This document shows, one piece after another, positions 37,416-50,400 of a stretch of 64,000 nt of DNA. The translations under genes were made by a program, and so were the position numbers. Numbering within the stretch: position 1 is the stretch's first letter; each line of letters opens with the position of its first letter. The notes under the pieces are model-generated. The model was not told the DNA's origin and searched no databases. It saw only the letters and a list, made by a program, of their open reading frames with translations. The stretch spans positions 7,491,191 through 7,555,190 of the forward strand of contig CM036628.1 in assembly GCA_020746105.1 (NCBI GenBank), written 5' to 3'. The stretch is from Trogon surrucura. Its lineage: Eukaryota > Chordata > Aves > Trogoniformes > Trogonidae.

Positions 37416-38541
37416 GTGTCTGTCCCAGTGGCACAAACATAGATAATGTATTTCTGAGTTTAGAAGTAGTTGCAAAAATAGAATTGGTTAGGAACTCAGG
37501 TGATGTCTTTCTAATGTGAAATGCAAAGTTTTTTCATTTTCAAATATATTTTTTTTGTTACAGTGTAAAATTCAACCTTTAATTTCTTTTTGGGAGGATT
37601 GTTGTATTACTGTATTGTGCATCTTTCCAATCTTCTACAGTTAATCTTGATGATGCAAAGAAAATGGCATATTTATTTATGTCTTTACATTTATGTATCT
37701 CCTTGATAATTGATAAAGGATGTAGTTGGATGTCCTGTGGTGAATTAATATCGGTAGCAGCTATAAGCCCCTCTAACAGCTAGTAGAGGAAGAAGGAAGA
37801 GAAAACAAGCTGTAGCCATCTGCAAATGTCCTTTATGAAGCAGAACACAAGAGTGATCACATGGAAAATTTGCTTCTCCTCATAAATATTAACTTGTACA
37901 CTGTGAAATGACATGTTGATTTTTTTTTTTCTAGGTTGTGTGTAGGAACTTTCTGTAGTCAATCCATAGTGAGATTTCTGTGTTGGAGAATAACCTAAAT
38001 TTCATTTCACTGTTTGTGCTGTTCTTAGCCGGCTTTTTTGTCTGTAGATAAAACATTTTTCCTAAGGTTCCAGCAACGCATAGCACTTTCTTAATGCTAA
38101 TGATTGTTGTTAAGCTGTTGTGCTTGAGTTCATTCTGTTAACTTGAGTTTTCCCGCTTGTATTAGTTCAGCCTTTCTAGGAAGTGTTTTGCTTGATATAG
38201 GGCTTGGAATGGTTTTGGTGCTGTGTTTGTCCATTGCAAAACTTATCCATAAATGAGACAAAAATCAGTTGTCCATGACCAGTGGCTTGATCAGTGTGTT
38301 CCCAGGTCTCATTCCTTTCATCTCCACTCTGGTGCAAGCATATACAATATGTTATGCATTTTCATATTTTGTTTCTGAAACAATAACTTTTCCCATCCAG
38401 AGGCCCATTGTCAGGTTGTTGCCAGCAAACTGGAGAATGGTTTCCTCGTACTTGAAATAGAAATTTAGTTTGTACATTGGCATATTGGCTTCCTGTTCTC
38501 CAGTGTATGAACTGTACATTGTAGAACAAATACTGCCTTTG

Positions 38542-38547
38542 AATAAA
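38542..38547 (+). terminator. VMA21: polyadenylation signal, middle
   Basis: AATAAA in TTTGAATAAATAACTG, followed within 50-65 bp by TTGTGCT and CTGTTTTTGAGTG, GT-rich sequence of the kind that binds CstF. A good candidate for the main end. Confidence 0.5.
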
Positions 38548-39399
38548 TAACTGCCCTGCACTGCAAGATTCAGTAAACAAGCACTTGTGCTAAACTGTTT
38601 TTGAGTGATCTCTTTTAATACTGCTCATGCATAACACAGCTTACAACAAATAGATCAGCTGTAGCACTGTTCAGTAGCTTTTTTATGACTCCATTTATAG
38701 TGGAGGACAAATAGGAACGTAGCTGTTGTGCTTTACTAGCTGGGTCTTGTGCTATATCTATTTTTTGCAGAGTGTTGTGCTATATTTTTGTTTCATGCAC
38801 CAGAATCCCTAGGTGGTAAGTTAATTTCCTAGGAATACCAGATAAGTGATTGCCTATTATTAATTGCCTAGTTACAAAAAATCTGAAAGTTTGACCTGTG
38901 CTGTAAAGTTAGGCACTATAATGTTTCAGCAGTTGGAGGTAATGAGTTGGGCATTAATCCATCCATTGGAAGATCGTCTTTGAAGAGAATGGTTTGATCC
39001 ACAATGTTCTCCTTGAGAGAAGAGGAACGTGGGTTTCTGTGTGGTAACAACTGGGTCCTGGAGTTTATGTTGCCTGTGCTTGGGAGCTGAAATAACCGAT
39101 CAGGTAAATGGTGCAATGAACACAGTCGATCGGTGGAATTATACCATGGCTAGGGAGCGGAAAAAAACAGAAACTACAGTCGTACGATGTCGAGTGTACG
39201 TGGAGTAGATGCCCTACTGGGACCCCTGTTGTGCCTTACTGGATACTAAGATATATTGTATTTTAAGAGCTTTGATTTGGTCTCTTTAGGTTGAGTGTTT
39301 CCTTTCATGTATTTAATGTTCCTGTTAATGTGAAAGCTAATTATGATATTTTATTTTTTTTTAATGGCCGTTGTAATTAGAGTTTAAGTAATACTGTAC

Positions 39400-40373
39400 T
39401 ACATTTGGTTTGTGTGGAAAGGTTTTCATAGGAGGAGGGGAGCTGCAGGGGTGGCTTCTGTGAGATGTTAGAAGTTTCCACTATGTCTGATGGAGGTGAT
39501 GCCAGCCGGCTCCAAGACAGACCTGCCACCAGCCAAGGCCAGGCCCACCAGTGATGGTGGTAGCACCTCTGGGATAACATACTTATGAAGGGAAAAATCT
39601 GCTGCACAACAGCAGCTGGAGAGAAAAGCAAGAGTATGTGAGGGAAACCACTCTGCAGATACTGAGGTCGGTGGAAGAGGAGAGGAAGGAGGTCTGCTCC
39701 AGGCACCAGAGTAGAGGTTCCCCTACAGCCTGTGGTGAAGACCACGGTGAGACTGGCTGTCCTCCTGCAGCCCGTGGAGGTTAGATCTTCACCTGCAGCC
39801 TGTGGAGGTTAACGATGGAGCAGGTGTTCACCTGCAGCCCATGGAGGTTGACGGCAGAGCAGATGTCTGCCTGCAGCCTGTGGTGGCCTGTGGTAGAGCC
39901 TTCTGTTCCCCCTCACCAGTGGAGGGGACCCACACTGGAGCAGTTCGTGAAGAAGTGCAGCCTGTGGGAAGGGCTTGGCATTGGGGAACTTTGTGGAGCA
40001 CTGTCTCCCATGGGAAGGACCCCACGCTGGATCAGGGGAAGAGTGTGAGGAGGAAGGAGCAGCAGAGACGATGTACGATGAGCTGACCACAACCCCCATT
40101 GTCCATCCCTCTGTGCCACCAGTGGGGGGAAGAGGTAAAGAAATTGGGAATGAAGTTGAGCCCAGGAGGAAGGGAGGAGGAGGTGTTTTAATATCTAGTT
40201 TATTTCTCATTTCCCTACTCTAATTTGATTGGTAATAAATTAAAATTAATTTTCACAAGTGGAGTCTATTTACCCCTGTAATTGGTGACTGATCTCACTG
40301 CTCTATCTCGAGCCTTTTGTCATATTTTCTCGCCCCTGTCCAGCTGGCATCCAGCCAGGGTCAACCCACCACA
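39400..40373 (+). mobile_element. solo LTR of an avian ERV (ERVL-like), same family as the 11-kb LTR
   Basis: A 974-bp unit sharing blocks with the LTR at 11003-12174: GGAGCTGCAGGGGTGGCTTC, AGCCAAGGCCAGGCCC-type sequence, the CCCACGCTGGA region, and the end GCCAGGGTCAACCCACCACA. It is bordered by the 5-bp duplication TGTAC at 39395-39399 and 40374-40378. A polyadenylation signal AATAAA lies at 40234-40239, sense to VMA21. No retroviral genes are attached, so it is a solo LTR fossil. Its clear target duplication and block conservation suggest moderate age. Confidence 0.85.
39764..39908 (+). repeat. minisatellite inside the LTR, about 39-bp period
   Basis: CCTGCAGCC(C/T)(G/A)TGG units begin at 39764, 39792, 39831 and 39870, spaced 28, 39 and 39 bp. 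The related LTR at 11 kb has fewer and more scattered units, so the array appears to vary between copies. Confidence 0.75.
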
Positions 40374-41389
40374 TGTACAAGTAGAAAAACTGATAAAAGT
40401 TGTGGAGAGGTCAATATTCTTGTTGCCTGGATTTTCCTGTAAAATGGTGATGTAAGATTTTGAATGGTGTAGTACTTTTACAGTACTCTAAGTTTGTTCA
40501 TTTTATTACTAGGAATGGATATGAGACAACTGTTGTTAAAAAAGACAGAATTAGGAAAACTTCGTCTGCATAAGCTATTCAGTACTTGAAAATTGCCTCT
40601 CACTTTGTGGTCCCTCACATTTTGGCATGGGTTGACAATGAGGCGATTTAGCTAATGCAAGCAATTGGATCTAGCAGTGAGCAAATATGTTGAAACTGAG
40701 ATTGTAGCAGAAATTTTCTGAAATGTTTTCCAAGACTATAAATGGTAAAGGCAGTGTGGAGAAAAAAAAAAAGAGGAAAACCAGTGACTTCTAAAAATTA
40801 CTTGACTTTTCTTCTGTACTTCTTATCTCTTGTTTTGTCTTTTTTGTTGTTTTTTTTTCTAAATGCCTTCGGGACACGGTGATGGGTACCCAGCCTGTGA
40901 AAGGATGCAGGTGATAACTTTGTAGTGTGGCTACAGATGCCCGATTTAATTAATTTATGAACTGCTAGTACTGAGTAGAGAAGATGGTGATGTAGGTGAT
41001 CCTGTTGGTAACAGAAATTGTCATAATCTAACATTAATTAATGAACTTAAAAACAGTTTTCACAGTATATTTGAAAGAAAACAAAATACTGCCTACCTGA
41101 TTTTTGCTGTTTAAGAGAGGGCCTAGCAATAGCTCATGATAAAACCAAGCCAAACCCCTGACCTCCTGCATAATTCTCACGGTGTTGGTTGTTGGTTGGA
41201 GTTTTGCCACGCTGCTAATGCAGAATGGCAAACTAGAGGGCAGGCTTTCCTACCCGATTCCCTCCATGGGAGGGGGGAAGGTGTGGTGCTGGCTGAAAAA
41301 TTACGTTCTCAGTGCACTGGTGAACAGTAAAATGTTTGATATTATTGCAGTTTTGATAGTTTTTAGACTGCTGCATGTTACCATTGTTA

Positions 41390-41395
41390 AATAAA
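41390..41395 (+). terminator. VMA21: polyadenylation signal, distal
   Basis: AATAAA in GTTAAATAAACTGTGC, followed by GT-rich CTGTGCTTAGGGTTCTG. It would include both LTRs in the transcript. Confidence 0.4.
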
Positions 41396-41415
41396 CTGTG
41401 CTTAGGGTTCTGACA

Positions 41416-44400
41416 GCGCATATAATTCAACAAGGTGTGCTTAAAGCCTTCAGGCAGGGGGATTGTTGGTAATAGTTTGGATGAGTGAGAGATGGGAAAG
41501 GAGGGAGCCCTTAAAGTAGTGAGCTAAGCCGGAGGTGTTTTATTACCAAATAACGTAATATAGGTGTGACTGAAATTTAGTTGGGCTGCAGCCTGTGGGA
41601 CAAGCAGGGGAAGGGGTCCTGTGAAGCAAAGGGATGACTTGGGGTGGTGGGATGGACATGGCGGGGAGAGGACTGGAGTGTGCTGGCACAGCCTGATATG
41701 TGATGACTGAGGCACCATATGGTTTTGTTCAGAAGTGTTTATTCCACTGTTCTCCAGGAGATTGTGCAGAACTGTTGATCTGATATATTAAATGTAAATC
41801 ATACAAAATAGCAAGCCAGTTCCATTTTTAACTTCCAGTTAGAATTGTTCATATGTTGACAGCTCTGCAATGTTTGATTTGGGGCTCATTTATTCAGCTT
41901 TGTCTCGTCCAAACTAGCATTGTTACCAGCTCCGAGTCATCTGTTAGGGCAGGGTCAAGCCATTGGGGTGGAAATACTTCTTTAAAAACACCAAGGAGCG
42001 GCTGCCACTCTAGTGTTTCATTAGTTGTAATCAGCTGTAACTTTAAGGGAGACACAGGGTTTTTGTTTCAAGTTTCCAGGATGCTGTGCTTGCTGTTTCC
42101 CTGCAAGAGGAGGTTGGGGTTTTGGGTTGGTTTTAGTGTGAGCTATTACTAAGCCCTCTCTTAAACAGCAAAAAACAGGCAGGTAATTGTGTCCCTGCAA
42201 GAGGAGGCTCTCTTGTGTTTAAATGAAGCTTGCAACAAGGAAATACTGTGTCATTTGGGGCCCCCGTGGTCATTCTCTCACCTGAAGACGTGCCAATGTC
42301 TGAATTTCTGAGGTGGTATCGGGATACTGCTTGAGTCTCCGTCGGGAGGACTGACTCACAGTGCTGTGTAACCATGCTGAGGTACAGTTTAAGACAAGAC
42401 ACAGAGGTAAGCTCTTGGGACATGAGTGCTGTTGGAACCTAGATTTGTAAGGAAGAGTATGGGGGACGTGAATGGAGGTATCTCTAGAAAGCAGCCGTTT
42501 AGGTGCTGCTTTCCCCGTTTGTGTTCTGAAACCAGGAGACCGAGCCAGCAGTGGTGCTGTTTCTGAAGGCAGGTGTGCTGACTGGGAAACTTTGTGGTGG
42601 ATGATGACCACGGAGAAGAGCTTGGAAAGTCAAGTAGTTAACCTGGAGACCTTCCCTGTGAATGCCTGGATTTTCTTGGTGCCGGTTTGCTGTCATGTTT
42701 CACAACCCTTTTTGTCCTACCAGCTTTGGATGGCATATTCTTACCAAGATAATTTCGTGTGGATTCCTGGTATTTCTAGGAGTGATCAGCTGTGCTTTTA
42801 CAATAGTGTGAACTACTTGTGGGCCTGGAAAAAAGCTCTCGATGCTTATAGTAGGTACGTGACGCAGCATGGTTTAATAGTTTTAGTGTAAATGGCCCTG
42901 GGCGTAGGCACAGGGAGAGTGTTATTAATTAAAACTATTTTTAATTGAAGGATGATTTATGAGTGAGAGTAACAACAGTAAAAGTTAAAGAACAAACAGG
43001 GCTGTGGGTGTGGGCCCATGCTGCAGGCATCCCTAAGGAGCTGTTTCATACCTTTGCAGTTTTTCATCCTCCAAATGCAGAGTTTCTCTTAATTTGCTTG
43101 AGTCGTTAATGTGGCTCTGCTGATGTTGGAGATCAACTGGAAATACCAAAGTTTAGGTCCGCAGCTGGAATGCTTCATACAGCTCATTTCAAGGGAGTGA
43201 GTCTTTGATGTGTTAATGATTCTGTGTCTGATAGAGAAGATTTTTGCTCTTCAAACCGTTTGACAGATTGAGCCCTTTCCTCGAACAGTTCGTATAGAAT
43301 TAGCAAGCACCAGATGATCCTTAGTTTGAAGGATTATGATAGAGCAGTTCCCTTTGGAAGCTTCTGTTATGTCTTCGATACAGCAATTCTTATTCCCGGT
43401 GTTAAGTATGCCCTCACCAAAAAAATCCAAACCAAAGGTCATTCTCATGATTTGGATATTTGACTATTTTGATAGTTGTTTGCGTGTTAGGTGTATTGAG
43501 CTGAGTTTAAATGTGAAATGGCTGTAGCTCATCATCTGCTGGTTTAGCTCAACGTCCCTGAGACGTGTTGGGTGGTTATCAAGTTCTGTGGATATCAAGT
43601 TAATAGGAGGGTCCTTTGTTTGCCTTAATGCTTAGTGGCATCAGCGGGGTTATCAGAAATAATCTTGAACAGCAGATGTTTCATAGCTCCCAGCTTTAGT
43701 AAGTGAAAACTGTATCTTTACTTGTTTTTTATATTGGAAATAGAATTATAATGGCACTTCATGGTAATGATGGACTGATCTGTTGCGTTAAGCCAGTTCC
43801 TTTATTTCTAGCTACCATTTATTCCTAACCCATCATACGTTTGCAAGCAGCAGCAAGTTTCTTACACTTTTTAGCACTTCTCCCTCTTTACCTCTGCCAG
43901 CTGTTCGTCAAGTACTTTTGATAGGAGCAAATATTTTTTATACTGTGACATCTGTTGTGATCCCTAGTTAAGATTACATTGAGTGTTATAGGGAGGGGTG
44001 ATGGTTTTATACTACTTGGTGGGGATTGTGCTTTCCTGCCCATGAATTTGTAGAATTCTCAATGCTATCAGCTCTGATGTCTGAAACATGAAAACAGTAG
44101 TGCCAGGGGAAACAAGTTTCCAGTTTTGTAAACAGTTCTTAGAGAGCTATTTGTCATGGGCCTTGGGAGGAGTAATTAACAACACTAAAATAATAGCATG
44201 ATTTTTTGTTGTCATGTGCTTATTAGATTCAAAATGGTCTGACTCTGTGTTCAGATGTAGTTTTATTTTAGCATATTACAAAATTTAGGAACGTTGAAGT
44301 ACACTGGGTAGCATTGCCAGTGTGATCCAGGCTGCTTTGACTTTTTCCAGCGGTGAAAGAAAACTACATTGAGCCTTTCTGTAAGGAAGTCTTAGTAACT

Positions 44401-47400
44401 GGGAATGTTTGATGAAGCTCTTGAAGAAGCCTGCCCATTCTAAAAAGTTGTGCTTGCATTATATCAAGCTTATGCAAAGGATGAATTTGGAAGCCGAGCT
44501 GAGTGGCTTGTGAGCTTTCTACCTCAGGTCAGCTGTGCTTTAGCTACATGGTCCAAATTGCAATTTGAGGGGATAAACAAGTTTTGTGTGCTTTTTAGGG
44601 ACTTTGTTCAAGGTAACTGCTAATTCTTCACAGCAGGTAATTCTGCACAGCACCAGAGCTAATCTGCCACAGTTTTATTCAGTTAAAGATGGAGCAATGC
44701 AATAACATGGCTGATTACATAAGCACAAGTTCAGTTGATCACATCTGTGTCTGGATATAATATGTGAACTGATTGACCAGTAAAGCAGACACAGTAATTT
44801 GTTTTTGTCTTGTCTCCTTGAATTCTGCCAAGACAAGTTTCCTTTCAGTTCAAACTCAGCGGTTTGCTCAGCCTCAAGTATTACTGTATGGATTGATTGA
44901 CCAGTAAGATGAATTGCTGTGGCCATGGAAGCCAGTGTGCCTCAGACTCCTGTGAGGTTCTGTATCGTAAGAGAAGTCTCCTTGCCTGTGATCCTGGCTT
45001 TTGCAGAATTAACAAGGGCTGGTCCCAAATCCAATAGAAATATGAAATGCAGAGAATGAAGCACTTGGAGGTATCTGTGTTAGAAATACTGTGATATGGG
45101 TGGATAAGAAGAGTTATCCATCAGTAACAGGACATTGACTGACTCTTCTTTTTCTGATATGCATTCCTAGCACTGGGAAATCAATATAAAGCTATCACTC
45201 ACCCTAACAGTCTTTGAAAAACACGATCTGTCCTTAGTATTTCACCAGGAAAAAATTCTCCTTAAACTAGGCTTTTGAGACAGTGCAAATTTAAGCTACT
45301 TATTCTTTAGAAAAAAAAAAAAAAAAGCTTTTGGATAAACCTCTGGTGTTGGTGTTGATGGATTTTCCTCCTCGGAATAACCTGCGTATTCCTTTTGTGT
45401 TTAAGAAAAAAAAAAGTTACTATCACAGAATGCTATGTGTGGCAGCATCCACAGGTTCGTTGTGTTGGAACAGAGTATTTACGCTTCCTAGGGATTGTAC
45501 CACCAGCTATCCAGATACCAGCCTCTGTAGTGCTTATCTTTTCGTGTGCTCTTCATTGGAGCGACTCCAAAAGAACAAGATAGGTACTGGAACTTGAATC
45601 TTTTGACCCAGTGCTCTGCCAGCAGTATCTGCCATTCACCACCATCCATCCATCGTGATTTTTTTTTTTTTAGGTGTTGTTTCTGGTGAAATCTTGAATA
45701 CCTAAATCTGGTGGACCCCTGGCTTAGTGTTATGTAATTTTGCACTGCTTGACATTCTCTTCAAAGTTTGTGCAGCTCACACGGTTCTTCCCAGTATTCC
45801 AGGAAATCCCTATTTCGACAGATCCTTGCCATTGTTCAGCTGGCTTTAGACTTCTCTGGGCTTCTTTCAGACATACCCTTTTTCTATCTGATCCTTTCCT
45901 TTCTCTTCCCTCTAAAATCTTAAACAGATAATAAGAAAAGGCTAGTTGAAATTTGTGCACCACTGGAGGACGATGCCGCACTTGAACTGTGTGATTACAT
46001 TATCCACTTTCAGTAGCGTCAGCGCTGCGCTTTTGTGCTGCTCCACACTTCAGGAGCACATCCCTTCATTTGCCCACAAGATTGAGCTGAGGATGAGTTC
46101 AGTGGTCAGGGTGCAGCATATGCATGTGGTGCTGTCTGGGGGAAGGGTTGGCATGAGACTGGAGGAGTATAGCGGTGAGTAAATGGTGAAGGAATTAAAC
46201 TAATATATGGACCCTAATTTTCACATATGCCTCAGGGTATGTGCGTGTCTTAGCTCTAAGCAGTGTATTGTTTGGGAAAGTACATTCAACCATGACTAAT
46301 GTGCATTTATCTCCCTCTCCACAAACATTGTGCTATTTGAAATGTGCTATATTTCTGCATTTAAAGAATATTCTTCCATAATGCAAAAGCTATTTTTCAT
46401 TTTTTTCTAGAACAATTGGTTGGAGTGTTTTTATTAATCTTTTTATTATTTAAGCACTTCTATTTGCAATACACAATAGAGGCAAATGAATTGATTTTTT
46501 GGAGACAAGCTTGCTTTTTATCCTAAAGAAATGATGACTCATGAGATTCATCCAACCCTCATCTGTATTCCTCCCCCAGCTAATAAGTTAAATGTGAGTT
46601 TTGTGTTTGTATTAAAAGGCAGCCTATGCTTACCTCACCAGGGAGCTTGTTTGAACATTGAGTTCACAAAAGGAAAAATTTCTTGCCACAATAAAACTGC
46701 ATCTCTGAGCATTAAGGAGCTTTGCAAAGTTTGCTCTCTAAGTGAAGAAAACAGCATTAGGTTTAATTCATTGCTCACGTTTACAGTGATCCTAATCTGG
46801 CATGCTCGTAGCTCTTCATGGGGATGCCAGAAGATTTGTGGCTTTGATACGTGAATAGACAGCAGAAGGCAGAGAGGCCTGTCATATTTTGTCTTTGGGC
46901 CTGTTAATCCTGCAGATGGAGAGTCTCAGGACATAAAAGATGCCACACTGATCTAGGATAAAAACTCTTTTTGATTTCACTCTGACTGAAACACCCCTGC
47001 AAATGGTTGTGCTGGTATAACTGAGAAGGCAGCGTGGAGATGGATGGAGGTGCTTCAAGCCATTGTTGCTGCTGAAGCCCCGTGCTGTGAGAAGACAACA
47101 AAGTTTTGGATTTTTGCATTGGGCTTTTTTAACTAAGCAATGGTTTTCTGAGCATCCTTGCTGGCAGATCCCGAGTTAAAGCCTCCTCTGGGAGATGCCT
47201 GATAGCGGTGCACAGGAATGAGCAGCTTTCTTGGAGTCTCACAGCCCATGCCTGGTAAAAGTGGATCACACATAGAATCTGGTTTCTCTGACTCTGTTCT
47301 TACTTCAGAAGGTGCTTATAAACCAAGTGACACAACCAGGAGCCATATTGAGTCCTCTGTCAACTGGGATTAGGGCTAGAGTGTGAGAAACCAATTGCAG

Positions 47401-50400
47401 TGCAGATTGGGCACTTTGGAGACCTGGCCTTCAAAGCTGTCCTACGGGTGGATGTTTGAGTTGTCCATTTAACCTCAAACTCTTGGGCAAGTGCACTTCT
47501 GTGAATGGAGTTCTTGACTGATGAACCTGCAGAACTGCAAATGATTGACTGGTTCATGTATAGCAAAAGGTTAAGCTATATATCACACAGGATACTAAAC
47601 AGAACATGCATCTGCAAGAATAAAGGTGAAAGCAACCTAAACCATCAACTTCATGTTTTCCAATGGAGAAAAAAAAAGGGCAGATGCAGCGTGTGAGAGG
47701 AAGAAGAGATTCCGCCATGGCAGAAATGGGACACAGAACTGTGTGCTGAAGTTCAAAGCCTGAAGGCTCTGGAGGGTAACTCGTGCCCTTGCCTTACAAA
47801 CTCAGAATTTTGGTTGCAAACAGAGCAAACACCAGCAGCTTAGGTGAGACAGTTCTGCTATTGGGCAGCTCTATGAATAGGCAAGGAATGTCTTTATAGT
47901 TTGATAGGTAATATTTAGGTTTTTTTCTATCCCTTCACAAGACAACCACAAATGGAAAAAGATGTGGTTAACTAGGGACCAATCACAAAAGTAGGCCAAG
48001 AGAGGTTTTTAAGTTTCTCTGACAGAGAAAGTGGCTTTCAGCTGGCTTCAGCAAGCCTGGTTTCATGGACACTTCAGCACTAAAACTGACTTAAGTGCAA
48101 GTCACGTGAGGGATTTTTGGGTGGATTCCCCTTAGCTGGTATCAACAGATTTCCTTAATTTGAATTTCACTGTTGGTTTGACGTAATCCTGTGTATGGGC
48201 TGATTGTAATAAATCATTCCAAGTTTAGGAGCACAAGGTAAACAGATTTCCAATGCAAAAGGCAATCTCCGTGACTTCCAAACCCTACCTTATGCTAAAA
48301 GTAATTTAAAAGTAGTGAAGATTTTATCCGTCTGCTGAAAAATATCTCATTTCACAGAAATGGCAGTGCATATTTTGCAGTGTTCCGTACACTATGGTAT
48401 TGGTCTCCTCGTTCTTTTGTAGATGTCTGCTCATTAAGCAAGATTCTCTTTACAAACTGCAGGGGCTGTTTAAATGCTTTAGGGGATGAGCATATTTATT
48501 ATGAACTGATAATCCTTGTAACTTGTTACATTAAAATATAAATGGATTAGAGTATAGTCCAATGAGAAGCATGAAAGTGATTACTAACCTGCAGAAATAA
48601 ATGTGCTAGAACCCTAAATAGTATAATAATCCTCTAAGGGGAAATTGCACTCTCATTCATTTATAATGGTATTGTGATTGGCTTTGTTTTAGTCCAACTT
48701 TGAGTCAATGCCTCCATGAAAATCTCATAACTCGCCTTCCAAAATGACATCAAAGACGAAAGGAGAAAAACAGTCTTGACAAAACGAGGTCACTACATCA
48801 GCAAGAGCGGAGTGGGCTGAGCAGCTCTGCTTCCTAAAAATCACAGCCCTGCTGCAGGAGCCTTGCTGCACGCCCCTTGGTGTGTCACAAGCGCCGTCCT
48901 CAGCAGTGAGGGACCAAAAAGTGTAGGTAAAGGGCTGAAGACTGTGGCTGAAGCCTGGTGCCTCTCCTCTCGGAGTACTGCTGTCCTGAGAGGAGTGTGT
49001 GCAGGTGCTCAAGGCATGGCTTTTGGGGGAGTGGCCTGGTCCCAGCCATGCTTTGTAGCCACCCCTGCACAAGTTAGGAACAAGGGGGAATAGCAAGGCC
49101 TTCGTGCTTAAATCAAGCAAAATTCCCAGCAAGGGATCTAAGATGTCCTTCTAACCTTGTGCTTCCACAAAAGCAAGGATCCTTTCGTAGTCTTGGCTAG
49201 GAACCCCAAGGGCTGGGAGAGACTAAGGATCTTCAACGGTGTGTGTGAACCATGAGAAAAATGTACAGACCTGGAGCCTGTCTCAGGCTGCCTGCAGAGC
49301 AAGGAGCTGTCAAGGAACCATCGTCTCCCTCTCCTGCCACAATTCCTGTGTATCCTCAGAAGAGCCACCCATCAAGGGGCAGAGAGAGGGATGTAACTAC
49401 ATGTGCCCAGGGCTGTGCAGGCTGGGATTGCCATGGGGCAAGTTCTTCATGCACAATTCATCTGTCTGTGATGGTGGGGTGGAAGCTAGATAGAGAGTAT
49501 TCACAAGCAGGACTCTGGATCTCCTGTGGCCGTGTCCTCCAGCCATTTCTGTAAATAGCTGGTTTAGTGTCTACAGCCAAAACTTACCAAGATAATTATG
49601 TAGCTGGCATGGCCAGGTAAATGACATCTAGTACAAGGTACTGTGACATGCTGCTGCTTTTGCATGTGTTTTGTGCAGGGTGGGAGTGCTGGAGTATGCT
49701 AGTTTGTTGCTGTCTGGTGAAGAGGATGAAAAGACCTACAGGAAGAAGGAAATGTCTTTCCTATCTTTTGAGGTTTTAATTAAATAATCAACAGTGGCAG
49801 CATTGGCAAAGTGCCAGGGCTTCTGTGGGATGTGCTTACTGAGCAAGTGATTTGCAGAGGAGAGGGAACCTGAATGCAGCAGACTCATACAGGTGTCTGT
49901 GTTCAAGAACAGTCTGTTCTTGCTAACAAGCCTCGCTCTTTGTGTTTCTTGTTTACCTACTGAAGAGCAGACCTTTACCTGCATCTTTGACCATATGGGT
50001 ACAAGGCCAGAGTTTTGGTGTTACCACCTGAATGGCAGTAATAGCAAGTGAACTCTTGCAGGTTTCACTAAATCCATCCAAACCCACGTGTAGCAGATGC
50101 TAAATGGAAACCCCATAGCACAAATTTTGCTCTTTTCTATAGGACACTGCAGACAAGACTTACTGAAAGCAAAGACTTGGTCTCTGACTCGAAACCTCAT
50201 GCTGGCCAATCTGTCTCATAACGCAGTCACTTCCCAGCACTGAAAGCTGGGGTCTGCTCCTGCGCTCATGATCTGGCGTTCACCCCGGTGGCACATCCTC
50301 ACCAGGCACACCCCAGCTTCTAGAAGAAGCAACTCGCCGAGAGGATCAGATCAGCCCTCTCCCCCTGTGACATCCTCCTGAAGCACCAGGGGAGCACAGG

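Larger units (their letters stand above)
36399..41415 (+). other. VMA21: probable VMA21 3' UTR (upper limit)
   Basis: Mammalian VMA21 transcripts, as I remember them, carry a 3' UTR of several kilobases around a 0.3-kb coding region. Here AATAAA signals in good context lie at 36769, 38542 and 41390. Without the two LTRs (559 and 974 bp) the interval to the last signal is about 3.5 kb. Which signal is used cannot be told from sequence; the true end may be any of the three. Confidence 0.5.

Noticed and set aside
39802-40223. Multiple overlapping frames of 65-133 codons on both strands
   Set aside because: They lie in the LTR and its minisatellite, and the repeats keep several frames open. No retroviral protein motif is present.
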